A stretch of DNA of 64,000 bases, from assembly GCF_018070575.1 (NCBI RefSeq), contig NZ_JAGPXN010000002.1:1-64000 (forward strand). The letters run 5' to 3'. A program made the position numbers and the translations under genes. The DNA is from Micromonospora sp. C31. GTDB lineage: Bacteria > Actinomycetota > Actinomycetes > Mycobacteriales > Micromonosporaceae. This document shows, one piece after another, positions 8,056 to 16,542 of this stretch. The notes below the pieces were generated by a model that worked only from the letters and a program-made list of their open reading frames with translations, did not search any database and was not told the DNA's origin. The stretch's first letter is position 1; each line of letters begins with the position of its first letter.

Positions 8056-8616
8056 TCAGGGGCGGGGGTAGCGGAGCAGGAGGCTGGCGGCGACCGCCTC
8101 GTCGCCGACGGCGGCGTAGACGTGCGGCACGTCCGAGGTCCAGCGCAGGTGCCCGCCGGCCGTGGCGGTCAGCGGCGCGTCGACCGGGCCGGCGCGCAGC
8201 ACGCCCGAGAAGACGGTGACGTGCTCGGTGACGCCCCGCTGGTGCGCGGGGGAGAGCTGCTCGGGGCCGGGGGCGACCAGCATCCGGTACAGCTCGTAGG
8301 TGGCGTCGGTGTCCTCGAAGACCTCCAGCAGGATGGCGCTGACCGCAGCGCCGCGGACGGTCGGTCCGGAGGCCGGGCCGGAGAGCACGGCCGTCAGCGG
8401 TACGCCGAGCTGCGCGGTGATCGCGTAGAGCGTCTCCAGGGTCGGGTTGCGGGTGCCGTTCTCCAGGCCGGAGAGGGTCGCCTTTCCCACCCCGGCGAGC
8501 CGGGCGAGGGTGGACAGCGACATCCCCCGTTCCTCGCGCAGGGCGCGGACCCGGCGACCGACGGCCTCGGCGCCCGGGTCGGGGGCCGATCGGTGGACTG
8601 GTGACGTCTGCGGCAC
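8056..8616 (-). CDS. XRE-cupin transcriptional regulator
   Basis: The 186-residue protein has an N-terminal XRE helix-turn-helix (GRRVRALREERGMSLSTLA through GKATLSGLENG) and a C-terminal cupin barrel (about residues 95-185) that usually senses a small metabolite. It starts with GTG at 8616 and is transcribed divergently from the BenE-type transporter, with a perfect palindrome between them. This arrangement is standard for XRE-cupin proteins that repress the adjacent transporter until substrate appears. Confidence 0.88.
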   Translation of the reverse strand: MPQTSPVHRSAPDPGAEAVGRRVRALREERGMSLSTLARLAGVGKATLSGLENGTRNPTLETLYAITAQLGVPLTAVLSGPASGPTVRGAAVSAILLEVFEDTDATYELYRMLVAPGPEQLSPAHQRGVTEHVTVFSGVLRAGPVDAPLTATAGGHLRWTSDVPHVYAAVGDEAVAASLLLRYPRP

Positions 8617-8639
8617 CCCGCTATGGTGCTACAGGTCAT

Positions 8640-8657
8640 TGTTCCGTAAACGGAACA
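8640..8657. promoter_or_regulatory. Operator candidate TGTTCCGT-AA-ACGGAACA
   Basis: This perfect 8-base inverted repeat with a 2-base centre lies between the divergent XRE-cupin and transporter starts, 15 bases upstream of the transporter ATG. Size and place match operators of XRE-cupin repressors, so it is the likely binding site for the neighbouring protein. Confidence 0.7.
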
Positions 8658-8672
8658 GTCGGGGGAGGCGGG

Positions 8673-9959
8673 ATGGCGGGACGGTCGCAACCGGTGCTGG
8701 CAGGCGTGGTGACCGCGCTGGTCGGGTTCGCCAGTTCGTTCACGGTGGTGCTGGCCGGCCTGCGGGCCGTCGGCGCGTCGGACGCGCAGGCCGCCTCCGG
8801 GCTGCTGGCGGTGTGCGTGGCCTCCGGGGTCTCCGCCGTGTGGCTGGGCCTGCGGCACCGGATCCCGATGAGCGTCGCCTGGTCCACCCCGGGCGCGGCG
8901 CTGCTGGTCGCCACGGGCGCGGTGCCCGGCGGATGGCCCGTCGCCGTCGGGGCGTTCCTGGTCTCGGGCGCGCTGATCGTGGCCGCCGGGCTGTTCCCCG
9001 CGCTCGGGCGGGCCGTCGCGGCGATCCCCCGGCCGGTCGCGGGCGCGATGCTCGCCGGGGTCCTGCTGCCGCTCTGCACGGCTCCCGTCCGCGCGCTGGT
9101 CGAAGTGCCCCGGCTGGCCGTCCCCGTGGTGCTCGCCTGGCTGCTGCTGCACCGTTTCGCCCGCCGGTGGGCGGTGCCGGGCGCGCTGGTCGTCGCGGTG
9201 GCGGCGATCGCGCTGACCACCCCGGTCTCCGGGCTCGGTGGCGCGCGGCTGCTGCCCGTGCTCGAACTGACCGCCCCGGCCTGGAACGTCTCCGCGATGA
9301 TCGGCCTGGCGTTGCCGCTCTTCCTGGTCACCATGGCCGCGCAGAACGTACCGGGGATGGCGGTGCTGGTCGGTTACGGCTACCGGCCGCCCTTCGGCGC
9401 CGCGCTGCGCGCCACGGGGCTGACCACCGTGGTCGCGGCGTCCGCCGGCGGGCACGCGGTCAACCTGGCCGCGATCACCGCCGCGCTGGCCGCCGGCCCG
9501 GACGCCCACCCGGACCCGGACCGTCGCTGGATCGCCTCGGTCACCGCCGGGATCGGGCTCGCCCTGCTGGGGCTGGGCGCCGGGGCGGCCACCGCGCTGG
9601 TCGCGCTGGCCCCGCCGGTGCTGATCGAGGCGGTCGCCGGGCTGGCGCTGCTCGGCGCGCTGGCCACCGCGCTCACCTCGGCGCTGGCGGAGCCGGCGGC
9701 CCGGGAGGCCGCGGTGGTCACCTTCGTGGTGACCGCCTCCGGGGTGACCCTGCTCGGCGTGGGCGGCGCGTTCTGGGGCCTGGTCGCCGGCGGGGTGATG
9801 CTCCTGCTCTTCCGCCACCGCTCCGACGGGCCGGCCGCGCCCGGGTCGGCACCCGGACCAGCGACCGCACCGCCGGGACCGGATGCGGCCGAACCGGCGC
9901 TCACTCCTCAGGTGGCAGGTGGCGGGCCGGGACGTCGAGGCGTACCTGGTCGTCGGTGA
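8673..9959 (+). CDS. BenE-family transporter (benzoate/H+ symporter type)
   Basis: This 428-residue membrane protein has about 12 hydrophobic segments. The pattern IPMSVAWSTPGAALL, IPRPVAGAMLAGVLLPLC and MAAQNVPGMAVL followed by GYRPP is characteristic of the BenE family, whose best-known member imports benzoate with protons. GGGGGAGG precedes the ATG at 8673. The last 40 residues are a Pro/Gly/Ala tail, and the final 59 bases overlap the 3' end of the convergent gene. Control by the divergent XRE-cupin protein is likely. The substrate may be an aromatic acid. Confidence 0.87.
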   Translation: MAGRSQPVLAGVVTALVGFASSFTVVLAGLRAVGASDAQAASGLLAVCVASGVSAVWLGLRHRIPMSVAWSTPGAALLVATGAVPGGWPVAVGAFLVSGALIVAAGLFPALGRAVAAIPRPVAGAMLAGVLLPLCTAPVRALVEVPRLAVPVVLAWLLLHRFARRWAVPGALVVAVAAIALTTPVSGLGGARLLPVLELTAPAWNVSAMIGLALPLFLVTMAAQNVPGMAVLVGYGYRPPFGAALRATGLTTVVAASAGGHAVNLAAITAALAAGPDAHPDPDRRWIASVTAGIGLALLGLGAGAATALVALAPPVLIEAVAGLALLGALATALTSALAEPAAREAAVVTFVVTASGVTLLGVGGAFWGLVAGGVMLLLFRHRSDGPAAPGSAPGPATAPPGPDAAEPALTPQVAGGGPGRRGVPGRR

Positions 9960-10275
9960 CGGCGGCGATCTGCTCGGCGAGCACGTAGACCGCGCCCGTG
10001 CGCACGAGGTCGGTGGAGACCTTCAGGTAGCCGCTGTGCAGCAGCCGGGCCGCCAGGTCGGCCGGCACGTCCGGCTCCTCGACGGCCGTCGACTCGATCA
10101 GCTCGTCCAGGCTGCTGCCCGGGTCGACGGTCGGGGCCTGTACGGTCACCGCGTTCGGGTCGCCCCGCTGGACGAGGTCGACGGTGCCGAACTCGGTGCC
10201 GTCGACGTCGATCACCCGCATGCCCGTGGTCACCCGGGAAACTGTCCCCTGCCGCTCGGTGCCCTGCTGCTCCAT
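9901..10275 (-). CDS. PRC-barrel-like (DUF2171-type) protein
   Basis: This 124-residue soluble protein starts at ATG 10275 (MEQQGTERQ). The segment GMRVIDVDGTEFGTVDLVQ is the strand-turn-strand opening of a PRC-barrel or DUF2171 fold. The end AARLLHSGYLKVS...DQVRLDVPARHL resembles the usual tail in which a residue pair is lifted from the barrel. Function is unknown; related proteins are often stress-linked. No strong ribosome site is visible. Its last 59 bases overlap the convergent transporter gene. Confidence 0.6.
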   Translation of the reverse strand: MEQQGTERQGTVSRVTTGMRVIDVDGTEFGTVDLVQRGDPNAVTVQAPTVDPGSSLDELIESTAVEEPDVPADLAARLLHSGYLKVSTDLVRTGAVYVLAEQIAAVTDDQVRLDVPARHLPPEE

Positions 10276-10316
10276 CCTGGCGCGGTTCCCGGCCCCCGCT
10301 CCGGCTAAACCATCGT

Positions 10317-10383
10317 CGAGATCTTGGACAGTTGTCGCCCGGTCCGAACAGCCCGGTCCGAACGGCAACTGTCCAAGATCTCG
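10317..10383. repeat. 18-bp perfect inverted repeat with duplicated loop
   Basis: The arms CGAGATCTTGGACAGTTG (10317-10334) and its exact complement (10366-10383) enclose 31 bases that hold the direct repeat GCCCGGTCCGAAC twice. It lies between two minus-strand genes, so it could end the transcript of the upstream gene or be a small mobile hairpin element. There is no T-run on the minus strand beside it. Confidence 0.75.
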
Positions 10384-10401
10384 TCGGGGGCCTCCTCACG
10401 G

Positions 10402-10644
10402 TTACGGGGACCAGGCGGTCGGGGGGCGGGGGGAGAGTTCGCGCCAGGTGTCGGTGCCCTGGAGCAGCGCCCGGACCGTCTCCTCGGCCTCGTCGGCGGT
10501 GTCGTGCTCGTAGAAGCGGGAGACGCCCTCGGAGCCGCCGGCGCGCTGCTCGACGTGCCACCGGTCGCCGTCCACCCTGAGGAAGACGTCGCGCCGGGCC
10601 AGTCGTCCCCATTTCCCGTTCCACCAGTGCCTCCGCTGTTCCAT
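10402..10644 (-). CDS. Conserved-type small hypothetical protein
   Basis: The 80-residue soluble protein has alternating strand-like segments rich in Trp and Arg (RRHWWNGKWGRL, VFLRVDGDRWHVEQRAG) and one acidic helix (TADEAEETVRALLQG). It has no recognised domain. High third-position GC supports coding. It sits between a strong terminator and the 18-bp inverted repeat, so it is probably transcribed alone. Confidence 0.6.
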   Translation of the reverse strand: MEQRRHWWNGKWGRLARRDVFLRVDGDRWHVEQRAGGSEGVSRFYEHDTADEAEETVRALLQGTDTWRELSPRPPTAWSP

Positions 10645-10678
10645 GGCGGGACTCTATCGAACAGGCGTACGAAAAGCT

Positions 10679-10709
10679 GCGGCCCCTGCGGGATTCCCGC
10701 AGGGGCCGC
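10679..10709 (-). terminator. Terminator downstream of mscL
   Basis: A perfect 14-bp stem (GCGGCCCCTGCGGG and complement) with loop ATT is followed on the minus strand by AGCTTTTCG, a short T-run. It lies 17 bases beyond the mscL stop, as expected for an intrinsic terminator. Confidence 0.85.
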
Positions 10710-10725
10710 TGTGCGTGCGTCGGGT

Positions 10726-11199
10726 TCAGCGCCCGGTGGGCGGTTCCTCCCGGCGGCCGAGCACGTCGTCGAGCGCGCCGCGCTGCTGCCCGGGGGTGGT
10801 GTGGCCGGCGGCGACCAGGGCGTCGCGGATCTCGGTGAGCAGCTTGACCTCCTCACTCGGCGCCTTCGGCGGCGGCTCCTCGCCCCGCCTGCGCCGCTCC
10901 GCCAGCCTGTTCATCGGAAACACCACGAGGAAGTACAGCGCCGCCGCCGTCAGCAGGAAGGTGATCAGCGCGTTGACGAACGCGATCCAGTCGAAGGCGA
11001 TGCCGCGGAACGTCGGCGCGGTGCCGGCCAGCCCCTTGTCGCTGCCGGTGATGAGCAGCACGAAGACCCGGATCAGCGGTTCCAGGAACGACTTGGTGAG
11101 CTGGGTGACCACGCCCGTGAACGCGGCGCCGATGACGACACCGACCGCCAGGTCGACGACGTTTCCGCGCATGATGAAGTCTTTGAAGCCCTTGAGCAT
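10726..11199 (-). CDS. mscL: Large-conductance mechanosensitive channel MscL
   Basis: This 157-residue channel opens under membrane tension to release solutes on hypo-osmotic shock. MLKGFKDFIMRGNVVDLAVGVVIGAAF is the conserved amphipathic helix and TM1 (seen here as MLKGFKDFIMRGN and VVDLAVGVVIG). TM2 spans about residues 65-90 (FVNALITFLLTAAALYFLVV). A cytoplasmic helix bundle lies near the C-terminus. ATG 11199 is chosen because it begins the family core and has GGGAG five bases upstream; a longer frame upstream is not needed. The C-terminal tail is somewhat long for the family. Confidence 0.95.
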   Translation of the reverse strand: MLKGFKDFIMRGNVVDLAVGVVIGAAFTGVVTQLTKSFLEPLIRVFVLLITGSDKGLAGTAPTFRGIAFDWIAFVNALITFLLTAAALYFLVVFPMNRLAERRRRGEEPPPKAPSEEVKLLTEIRDALVAAGHTTPGQQRGALDDVLGRREEPPTGR

Positions 11200-11238
11200 C
11201 CGTACTCCCGAGGTGTCCGGTCTTCCGTCCGGCACAAC

Positions 11239-11922
11239 CTATGCCCCGGGTGCGGGCTCCAGAAAAGCGCCGGCCTCGATCGCCGCGCGGTCCGGGTCGC
11301 CGGCCCGGATCGCCTCCACCAGCCGGGAGTGGTCGGCGTAGCGCTCCGGCTCCAGCGCGCCGCCCATCGACTGGGCGATCGTGCTGTGCAGCGCCGTGCC
11401 GACCGAGGCGTACAGCTCGGCGAGCATGCCGTTGTGCGCCGCCGCGACCACGGCGGTGTGCAGCGCCGCGTCGGCCACCACGAACTCGTCGAACCGGCCG
11501 TCGCGCCAGGCCGCCTCGCGGGCGGCGAGCGCGCCGTCCAGGGCCGCCAGGTCCTCGGCCGTACGCCGTAGCGCGGCGAGCCGGGCGGCCTCCACCTCGA
11601 AGGCGCGGCGCACCTCGACCACCTCGGCCATCCGGTCGGCGGTGAGCCGGCGGGCCACCACCGGGGCCAGCTCGTCGGTCGACACCACGTACGTCCCGGA
11701 GCCCTGCCGGCACTCCAGCACCCCGGCGTGCACCAGCGCCCGCACCGCCTCGCGGACCGTGTTGCGTCCCACGCCGAGCGCGGCGACCAGTTGCGGCTCG
11801 GTGGGGATCCGCCCACCGACCGGCCACTCGCCCCCGAGGATCCGCGCCCTGAGCTGCGCGATGGTCTGCCGCACCCGGTGCCCCCGGGGCGGCGCGGCGG
11901 CGGAATCTACCGACGGTGGCAC
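11239..11922 (-). CDS. FadR-type GntR transcriptional regulator
   Basis: The 227-residue regulator has an N-terminal winged helix (RIPTEPQLVAALGVGRNTVREAVRALVHAGVLE, seen as PTEPQLVAALG and RNTVREAVRAL) and a C-terminal FCD ligand domain. Its metal-binding residues appear in VADAALHTAVV, AHNGMLAELY and DHSRLVEAIRAGD. It is divergent from the MFS transporter with a 50-base gap and probably controls it in response to a carboxylic acid or similar ligand. Confidence 0.87.
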   Translation of the reverse strand: MPPSVDSAAAPPRGHRVRQTIAQLRARILGGEWPVGGRIPTEPQLVAALGVGRNTVREAVRALVHAGVLECRQGSGTYVVSTDELAPVVARRLTADRMAEVVEVRRAFEVEAARLAALRRTAEDLAALDGALAAREAAWRDGRFDEFVVADAALHTAVVAAAHNGMLAELYASVGTALHSTIAQSMGGALEPERYADHSRLVEAIRAGDPDRAAIEAGAFLEPAPGA

Positions 11923-11972
11923 TGGTTACAACACCCGCCCGGAATTCATCCCATGATTGTAGGTTCGGACGC

Positions 11973-13310
11973 ATGACCCCGCCAACCACCGCCGCCGTCG
12001 GCGCCGGAACCCCGCCGCGTTCCGCGCGGGAGACGATCGCCGGGCCCCACGACGTGCCCGCACCGGCGGATGTGACGGCCCCCGCCGCCGGTGCTGTCGG
12101 CCCCACCCCCGCGCCGGCCGGCCCGGTCGCCGGTGGGCTGCTCGTGCTCGTCGGCATGCTGCTGGTGGCGCTCAACCTGCGGGCCGCGATCACCAGCCTC
12201 GGCGCCCTGCTCGACGAGGTACGCGGCGGCCTGGCCCTCTCCGGTGCGCTGGCCGGGGTCGTGACCACCCTGCCCGCGGTGGCCTTCGCCGTCTTCGGGT
12301 CGCTCACCCCCCGGCTGGTCCGGCGACACTCCCCGGCCCGCGTGCTGGTGGTGGCGATGCTGATCCTCGCCGCGGGGCAGCTCGTCCGGGTCGGCACGGG
12401 CTCCGCGCTGGTCTTCATCGCCGGCAGCGCCCTGGCGCTCGCCGGGATCGCGGTGGCCAACGTCCTGCTGCCGCTCCTGGTCAAGCAGTACTTCCCGCAC
12501 CGCATCGGGCTGGTCACCGGGGCGTACTCGATGACGTTGACGGTGGGCGCGACGGTGGCCGCCGCGGCGGCGGTGCCCGTGGCGCACCTCTTCGGCACCT
12601 GGCGGGCCGGGCTCGCCGTCTGGGCCGGGCTGGCCCTGGTGGCCGTACTCCCGTGGGTGCCGCTGGCGCTGCGGGCGCGCGCGGCCCGACGGGCGGCGAC
12701 CCCGGCGGCGGTGGCGCCCCGCCCCCGGCGGATCCGGCCGGGGCGGACCCGGCTCGGGTGGGCGATGGCGGTCTACTTCGGGACGCAGTCGCTGGGCGCC
12801 TACGCGATCATGGGCTGGCTGGCCCAGCTCTTCCGCGACGCCGGCTACCGGCCGCAGGACGCGGGCCTGCTGCTCGCCGGCGTGACCGCACTGGGCGTGC
12901 CGATCGCGCTGCTGATGCCGACCCTGGCCGGGCGGCTGCGCACCCTGCACCCGCTGGTGCTCACGCTCTCCGCCGCGATGGCCCTCGCCTACGTCGGGAT
13001 GGCCGTCGCGCCGCACGACGGGGCGCTGCTCTGGGTGGTGCTGCTCGCGGTCGGGCAGAGTGCCTTCCCGATGATCCTGGCCACCATCGGGCTACGCGCG
13101 CGGACCGCCGAGGGGACCGTGGCGCTCTCCGCGTTCAGCCAGAGCGTCGGCTACCTCATCGCCGCGCTGGGGCCACTGCTGGTGGGCATCCTCTACGGCA
13201 CGACCGGCGGGTGGACCGTCCCGATCGGGTTCCTGTTGGCGGCGCTCGCCGTGCAGACCGGAGCGGGCATGGTGATCGCCCGTCCCCGACACATCGAGGA
13301 CGAGGCGTGA
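11973..13310 (+). CDS. CynX/NimT-family MFS transporter
   Basis: The 445-residue transporter has 12 predicted membrane segments after a 50-residue disordered Pro/Ala N-terminus. The signature LNLRAAITSLGALLDEVR following the first helix is typical of the cyanate/2-nitroimidazole (CynX/NimT) branch of the major facilitator superfamily. PHRIGLVTGAYSM and AFSQSVGYLIAALGPLLVG are further conserved places. ATG 11973 has only a weak AGG-rich site; the region before it (TTACAA near 11925 and TTGTA near 11957) may hold the regulator's operator. It is likely an exporter; the substrate is unknown. Confidence 0.82.
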   Translation: MTPPTTAAVGAGTPPRSARETIAGPHDVPAPADVTAPAAGAVGPTPAPAGPVAGGLLVLVGMLLVALNLRAAITSLGALLDEVRGGLALSGALAGVVTTLPAVAFAVFGSLTPRLVRRHSPARVLVVAMLILAAGQLVRVGTGSALVFIAGSALALAGIAVANVLLPLLVKQYFPHRIGLVTGAYSMTLTVGATVAAAAAVPVAHLFGTWRAGLAVWAGLALVAVLPWVPLALRARAARRAATPAAVAPRPRRIRPGRTRLGWAMAVYFGTQSLGAYAIMGWLAQLFRDAGYRPQDAGLLLAGVTALGVPIALLMPTLAGRLRTLHPLVLTLSAAMALAYVGMAVAPHDGALLWVVLLAVGQSAFPMILATIGLRARTAEGTVALSAFSQSVGYLIAALGPLLVGILYGTTGGWTVPIGFLLAALAVQTGAGMVIARPRHIEDEA

Positions 13311-13320
13311 GGGGGGACCG

Positions 13321-13677
13321 TCAGGAGGAGGCCGGCGTCGGATCGCCGGCCACGGCCTGGTCGACCGTCGGGTAGGTGTGCAGCACCTCGACGAGACCGC
13401 TCACCTCGAGGATGCGGAGCACGCCCCGCTGCGGAGCGGCCAGGCGCACCACGCCGCCCGCCTCGTCGCAGCTGTTCTTGGCCCGGACGAACACCGACAG
13501 CCCGGTGGAGTCGCAGAACGAGACGTTCGCCAGGTCGAAGACGAGGCGGCTACGGCCCTTGTCGAGCAGGTCGGTGATCTGGTCCTGCAACTGCGGTGCT
13601 GTCGCCATGTCCAGCTCGCCCGCGACCGACACGACGACGACGTCGCCGCGCTGTTCCGTATGCACCGTCAAGGACAT
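13321..13677 (-). CDS. STAS-domain anti-sigma factor antagonist
   Basis: The 118-residue single-domain STAS protein resembles RsbV/SpoIIAA. The phosphorylatable serine lies in NVSFCDSTGLSVFVRAKN (core DSTGL). When unphosphorylated such proteins bind an anti-sigma kinase and free a sigma factor. AGGAGG stands eight bases before the ATG. It is divergent from the stressosome operon across 162 bases, and the SpoIIE-type phosphatases nearby could dephosphorylate it. No sigma factor gene is adjacent. Confidence 0.9.
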   Translation of the reverse strand: MSLTVHTEQRGDVVVVSVAGELDMATAPQLQDQITDLLDKGRSRLVFDLANVSFCDSTGLSVFVRAKNSCDEAGGVVRLAAPQRGVLRILEVSGLVEVLHTYPTVDQAVAGDPTPASS

Positions 13678-13839
13678 TCGCCAGACCTCCTGTTATCGGG
13701 GAAACGGTATCCCACGATCGGGGTGGTACGCAGAACGGGAGCCGGTATCCGGTGGCCGCGCTCATTCGTTTGCCCTGCGGCAACTAGCGCTCCGGCCTCC
13801 GGTGATAGAGTCCGCCGTCGAGGTCGAAGGGGGTTCACC

Positions 13840-14697
13840 ATGGCGTTGAGCACGGAGGAAGGCAACCGGCTGGCCGGCCTGCTGACCGGTCACGCCGAGC
13901 GGGTCATGCAGCGCTGGACGGAGATCGTCGCCGCGTCCCTGCGCGGGCGGCTCAGCCAGGGCGAGCTGCGCCGGCAGGTGCAGGAGCTGCACTCTAGCAT
14001 GATCACCGCCGGTGAGCAGGGCGCCGTCGACCTCGACTCCGAGCAGGCCACGGAGCTGCGCGCCGTGCTCTCCGAGCTGTCCCGGGGGCGCGCCCGGCAG
14101 GGCTTCTCCGCCTCCGAGACCGCCGTCAGCGTGTTCGCGCTGAAGGAGGTGCTGCTGGAGTTGATGGAGGACGAGGACGGCCCACACACGCTCCGCGACT
14201 ACGTCGCCTTCTCCGGGCTGATCGACCAGATGGGTCTGTTCACCTTCGAGAGCTTCGTGCGTACCCGCGAGAGCCTCATCGCCGACCAGGCGGAGCAGCT
14301 GCTGGAGCTGTCCACCCCCGTGGTCAAGCTCTGGGAGGGCGTGGTCGCCGTGCCGCTGGTCGGCACCCTCGACTCGGCCCGGGCCCAGGTGGTGATGGAG
14401 CGGCTGCTGCAGACCCTGGTCGACACCGGTTCGCCCTACGCGATCATCGACATCACCGGCGTACCGGCGGTGGACACCCAGGTCGCCCAGCACATCCTCA
14501 AGACCGTGGTGGCCGCCCGGCTGATGGGCGCCGACTGCATCATCTCCGGCATCCGGCCGCAGATCGCCCAGACCATCGTGGCCCTGGGCATCGAGTTCGG
14601 CGACATCGCCACCAAGGCCAGCCTCGCCGACGCGTTGCGGCACGTGCTCCGGCTCACCGGGGTCGAGACCGGCCGCCGCCAGCGCCGGGAGGCCTGA
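13840..14697 (+). CDS. rsbR: RsbR-type stressosome co-antagonist
   Basis: The 285-residue protein joins an all-helical N-terminal RsbRD-type sensor (about residues 8-150) to a C-terminal STAS domain (about 160-275). In the STAS domain VDTQVAQHIL holds Thr213 at the position phosphorylated in RsbR proteins by RsbT. With RsbS it is expected to build the stressosome core that holds RsbT until stress. AGGGGG precedes ATG 13840. It heads an operon of six overlapping genes; its TGA overlaps the next ATG (TGATG). Confidence 0.93.
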   Translation: MALSTEEGNRLAGLLTGHAERVMQRWTEIVAASLRGRLSQGELRRQVQELHSSMITAGEQGAVDLDSEQATELRAVLSELSRGRARQGFSASETAVSVFALKEVLLELMEDEDGPHTLRDYVAFSGLIDQMGLFTFESFVRTRESLIADQAEQLLELSTPVVKLWEGVVAVPLVGTLDSARAQVVMERLLQTLVDTGSPYAIIDITGVPAVDTQVAQHILKTVVAARLMGADCIISGIRPQIAQTIVALGIEFGDIATKASLADALRHVLRLTGVETGRRQRREA

Positions 14698-15110
14698 TGG
14701 AACGGGTGCCGATCCTCAAGATCGGTGACATCCTGCTGGTCTCCATCCAGGTCGACATGTCCGACCAGACGGCGGTCCAGCTCCAGGACGACCTCGCGGA
14801 GCGGATCGTCGCCACCGGCTGCCACGGCGTGATCATCGACATCACCGCCCTGGACATCGTCGACTCCTTCGTCGGGCGGATGCTGTCGACCATCGCCTCG
14901 ATCTCCAAGGTGCTCGACGCGGAGACGGTCGTGGTCGGGATGCGTCCCGCCGTCGCCATCACCCTGGTCGAGCTGGGCCTGTCGCTCAACGGCATCCGGA
15001 CGGCGCTCAACGTCGAGCGGGGCATGGAACTGATCGCGGCGGCCCACGCCGACGAGCGCGAGCTCGCGTTCGAGGACGAACCGGACACCGAGACGACGGC
15101 GTCGTCATGA
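14697..15110 (+). CDS. rsbS: RsbS stressosome scaffold protein
   Basis: This 137-residue STAS protein is the minimal stressosome scaffold. MERVPILKIGDILLVSIQVDM is typical of RsbS (seen as VPILKIGDILLVSIQ), and DIVDSFVGRML carries Ser57, equivalent to the RsbT target serine. A 25-residue acidic tail follows. The gene overlaps rsbR by one base and rsbT by four, so the three are translationally coupled. Confidence 0.95.
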   Translation: MERVPILKIGDILLVSIQVDMSDQTAVQLQDDLAERIVATGCHGVIIDITALDIVDSFVGRMLSTIASISKVLDAETVVVGMRPAVAITLVELGLSLNGIRTALNVERGMELIAAAHADERELAFEDEPDTETTASS

Positions 15111-15526
15111 CCGCCGGAGTCGACCTGGGCCAGCCGCAGGCGCAGGCGATCCGCAGCGACGAGGACGTGGTGCGGGTCCGGCAGTTGGTGCGTACGGTGT
15201 CGGTGGCCGTCAAGCTCTCGCTGGTCGACCAGACCAAGGTCGTCACCGCGGCGAGCGAGCTGGCCCGCAACACCCTGGTGTACGGCGGCGGCGGCATGGT
15301 CGAGGTGGCCACGGTGGACAACGGCCGGCGGCGGGGCGTACGGATCGTCTTCGCCGACTCCGGCCCGGGCATCGTCGACCTCGACCTGGCGCTGACCGAC
15401 GGCTACACCACCGGCGGCGGGCTCGGCCTCGGGCTCAGCGGCGCACGCCGGCTGGTCGACGAGTTCGACATCCAGACCGCCGTCGGTGAGGGGACCCGGA
15501 TCACGGTCACCAAGTGGTCCCGGTGA
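15107..15526 (+). CDS. rsbT: RsbT switch kinase
   Basis: The 139-residue GHKL-type serine/threonine kinase has all nucleotide motifs: TAASELARNTLVYGGG (N box), FADSGPGI (G1) and GGGLGLGLSGARRL (G2). In stressosomes RsbT phosphorylates RsbS and RsbR, is released, and then activates a phosphatase. Here the likely partner is one of the PP2C proteins encoded just downstream. It begins at ATG 15107, inside the end of rsbS. Confidence 0.95.
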   Translation: MTAGVDLGQPQAQAIRSDEDVVRVRQLVRTVSVAVKLSLVDQTKVVTAASELARNTLVYGGGGMVEVATVDNGRRRGVRIVFADSGPGIVDLDLALTDGYTTGGGLGLGLSGARRLVDEFDIQTAVGEGTRITVTKWSR

Positions 15527-16542
15527 ACGACGACGCGGTCCCCGACCGCGGAATCTGGTTCCGGGTCGAGAGCGGCAGCGCGGCCAGCACGGTGCGGCGG
15601 GCCGCCGAACGGCTCGCCGCCCAGCTCGACCTGGACGCCGCCCGCACCGCCGACCTGGCCATCGTCGCCGCCGAGCTGACCAGCAACCTGGTCAAACACG
15701 CCGACGACGGTGTCCTGCTGCTGCGGCCGGTGCGGCGCGACGGGGAGGCCGGCGTGGAGCTGATCGCCATCGACGCCGGGCCAGGGATGGCCGACCTCAC
15801 CGCCTCCTCGCAGGACGGGCACTCCACCGCCGGGACGCTCGGCATCGGCCTCGGCGCGATCGCCCGGCAGGCCAGCTGGTTCGACGGCTACTCCCGGGCG
15901 GAGCGCGGCACGGTCCTCGCCGTCCAGATCTGGCCGAACCGCGACGGCGGGCACGAGCGACCCTGGGTCGGGGCGCTCAGCCGGCCGCTGGCCGGGGAGT
16001 CGGTCAGCGGCGACGGGTACGCGTGGCGGGTCGTCGAGGGCCGGCACCAGGTGCTGGTCTGCGACGGCCTGGGGCACGGGCCGCTCGCCTCCGCCGCCAC
16101 CGACGCCGCGCTCGACGCGTTCCGCAGGGCGCCGGTGGGCACGCCGTCGGCGGTCGTGGCGCACCTGCACCGCTCGATGTCGCACACCCGGGGCGCGGCG
16201 CTGGCCGTGGCCGAGCCGGACCCGTCGGCCGGGACGCTGCGCTACTCGGGGCTGGGCAACATCTCCGCCGCCGTCATCGGTGCCGACGGCAGACGGCGGG
16301 GCCTGGTCTCGCTGCCCGGCATCGCCGGGCACCAGCGTCCCTCGGTCCGGGAGTACGACTACCCCTTCGAGGCCGACGCCCGGCTGGTCATGCACAGTGA
16401 CGGGGTGGTCGACCGCTGGCAGCTCGCCGACTATCCCGGTCTCGTCGACCGGTCGCCCCTGGTGGTGGCCGCGACGGTGCTGCGCGACGCCGGCACGCGT
16501 CGCGACGACGCGTGCGTCCTGGTCGTCCGGGGATGGTCGTGA
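15523..16542 (+). CDS. Fused HATPase and PP2C phosphatase (RsbX-like position)
   Basis: The 339-residue protein carries an anti-sigma-type ATPase domain (about residues 12-140: IVAAELTSNLVKHA, IDAGPGM, GTLGIGLGAIARQ). A SpoIIE/RsbX-type phosphatase domain follows (about 155-335: VLVCDGLGHGPLASAA, YSGLGNISA, MHSDGVVDRW). In Bacillus RsbX alone resets RsbR/RsbS; here the reset phosphatase is fused to a second kinase-like domain. GTG 15523 overlaps the rsbT stop; GTG 15514 is an alternative. This fusion is known in actinobacterial rsb operons, but its partner is unproven. Confidence 0.85.
   Translation: MNDDAVPDRGIWFRVESGSAASTVRRAAERLAAQLDLDAARTADLAIVAAELTSNLVKHADDGVLLLRPVRRDGEAGVELIAIDAGPGMADLTASSQDGHSTAGTLGIGLGAIARQASWFDGYSRAERGTVLAVQIWPNRDGGHERPWVGALSRPLAGESVSGDGYAWRVVEGRHQVLVCDGLGHGPLASAATDAALDAFRRAPVGTPSAVVAHLHRSMSHTRGAALAVAEPDPSAGTLRYSGLGNISAAVIGADGRRRGLVSLPGIAGHQRPSVREYDYPFEADARLVMHSDGVVDRWQLADYPGLVDRSPLVVAATVLRDAGTRRDDACVLVVRGWS

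Noticed and set aside
13678..13760. SigB/SigF-type promoter upstream of the STAS gene (GTTC ... GGGATAC on the minus strand)
   Set aside because: The spacer is about 19 bases and GGGATA does not match GGGTAT/C well.
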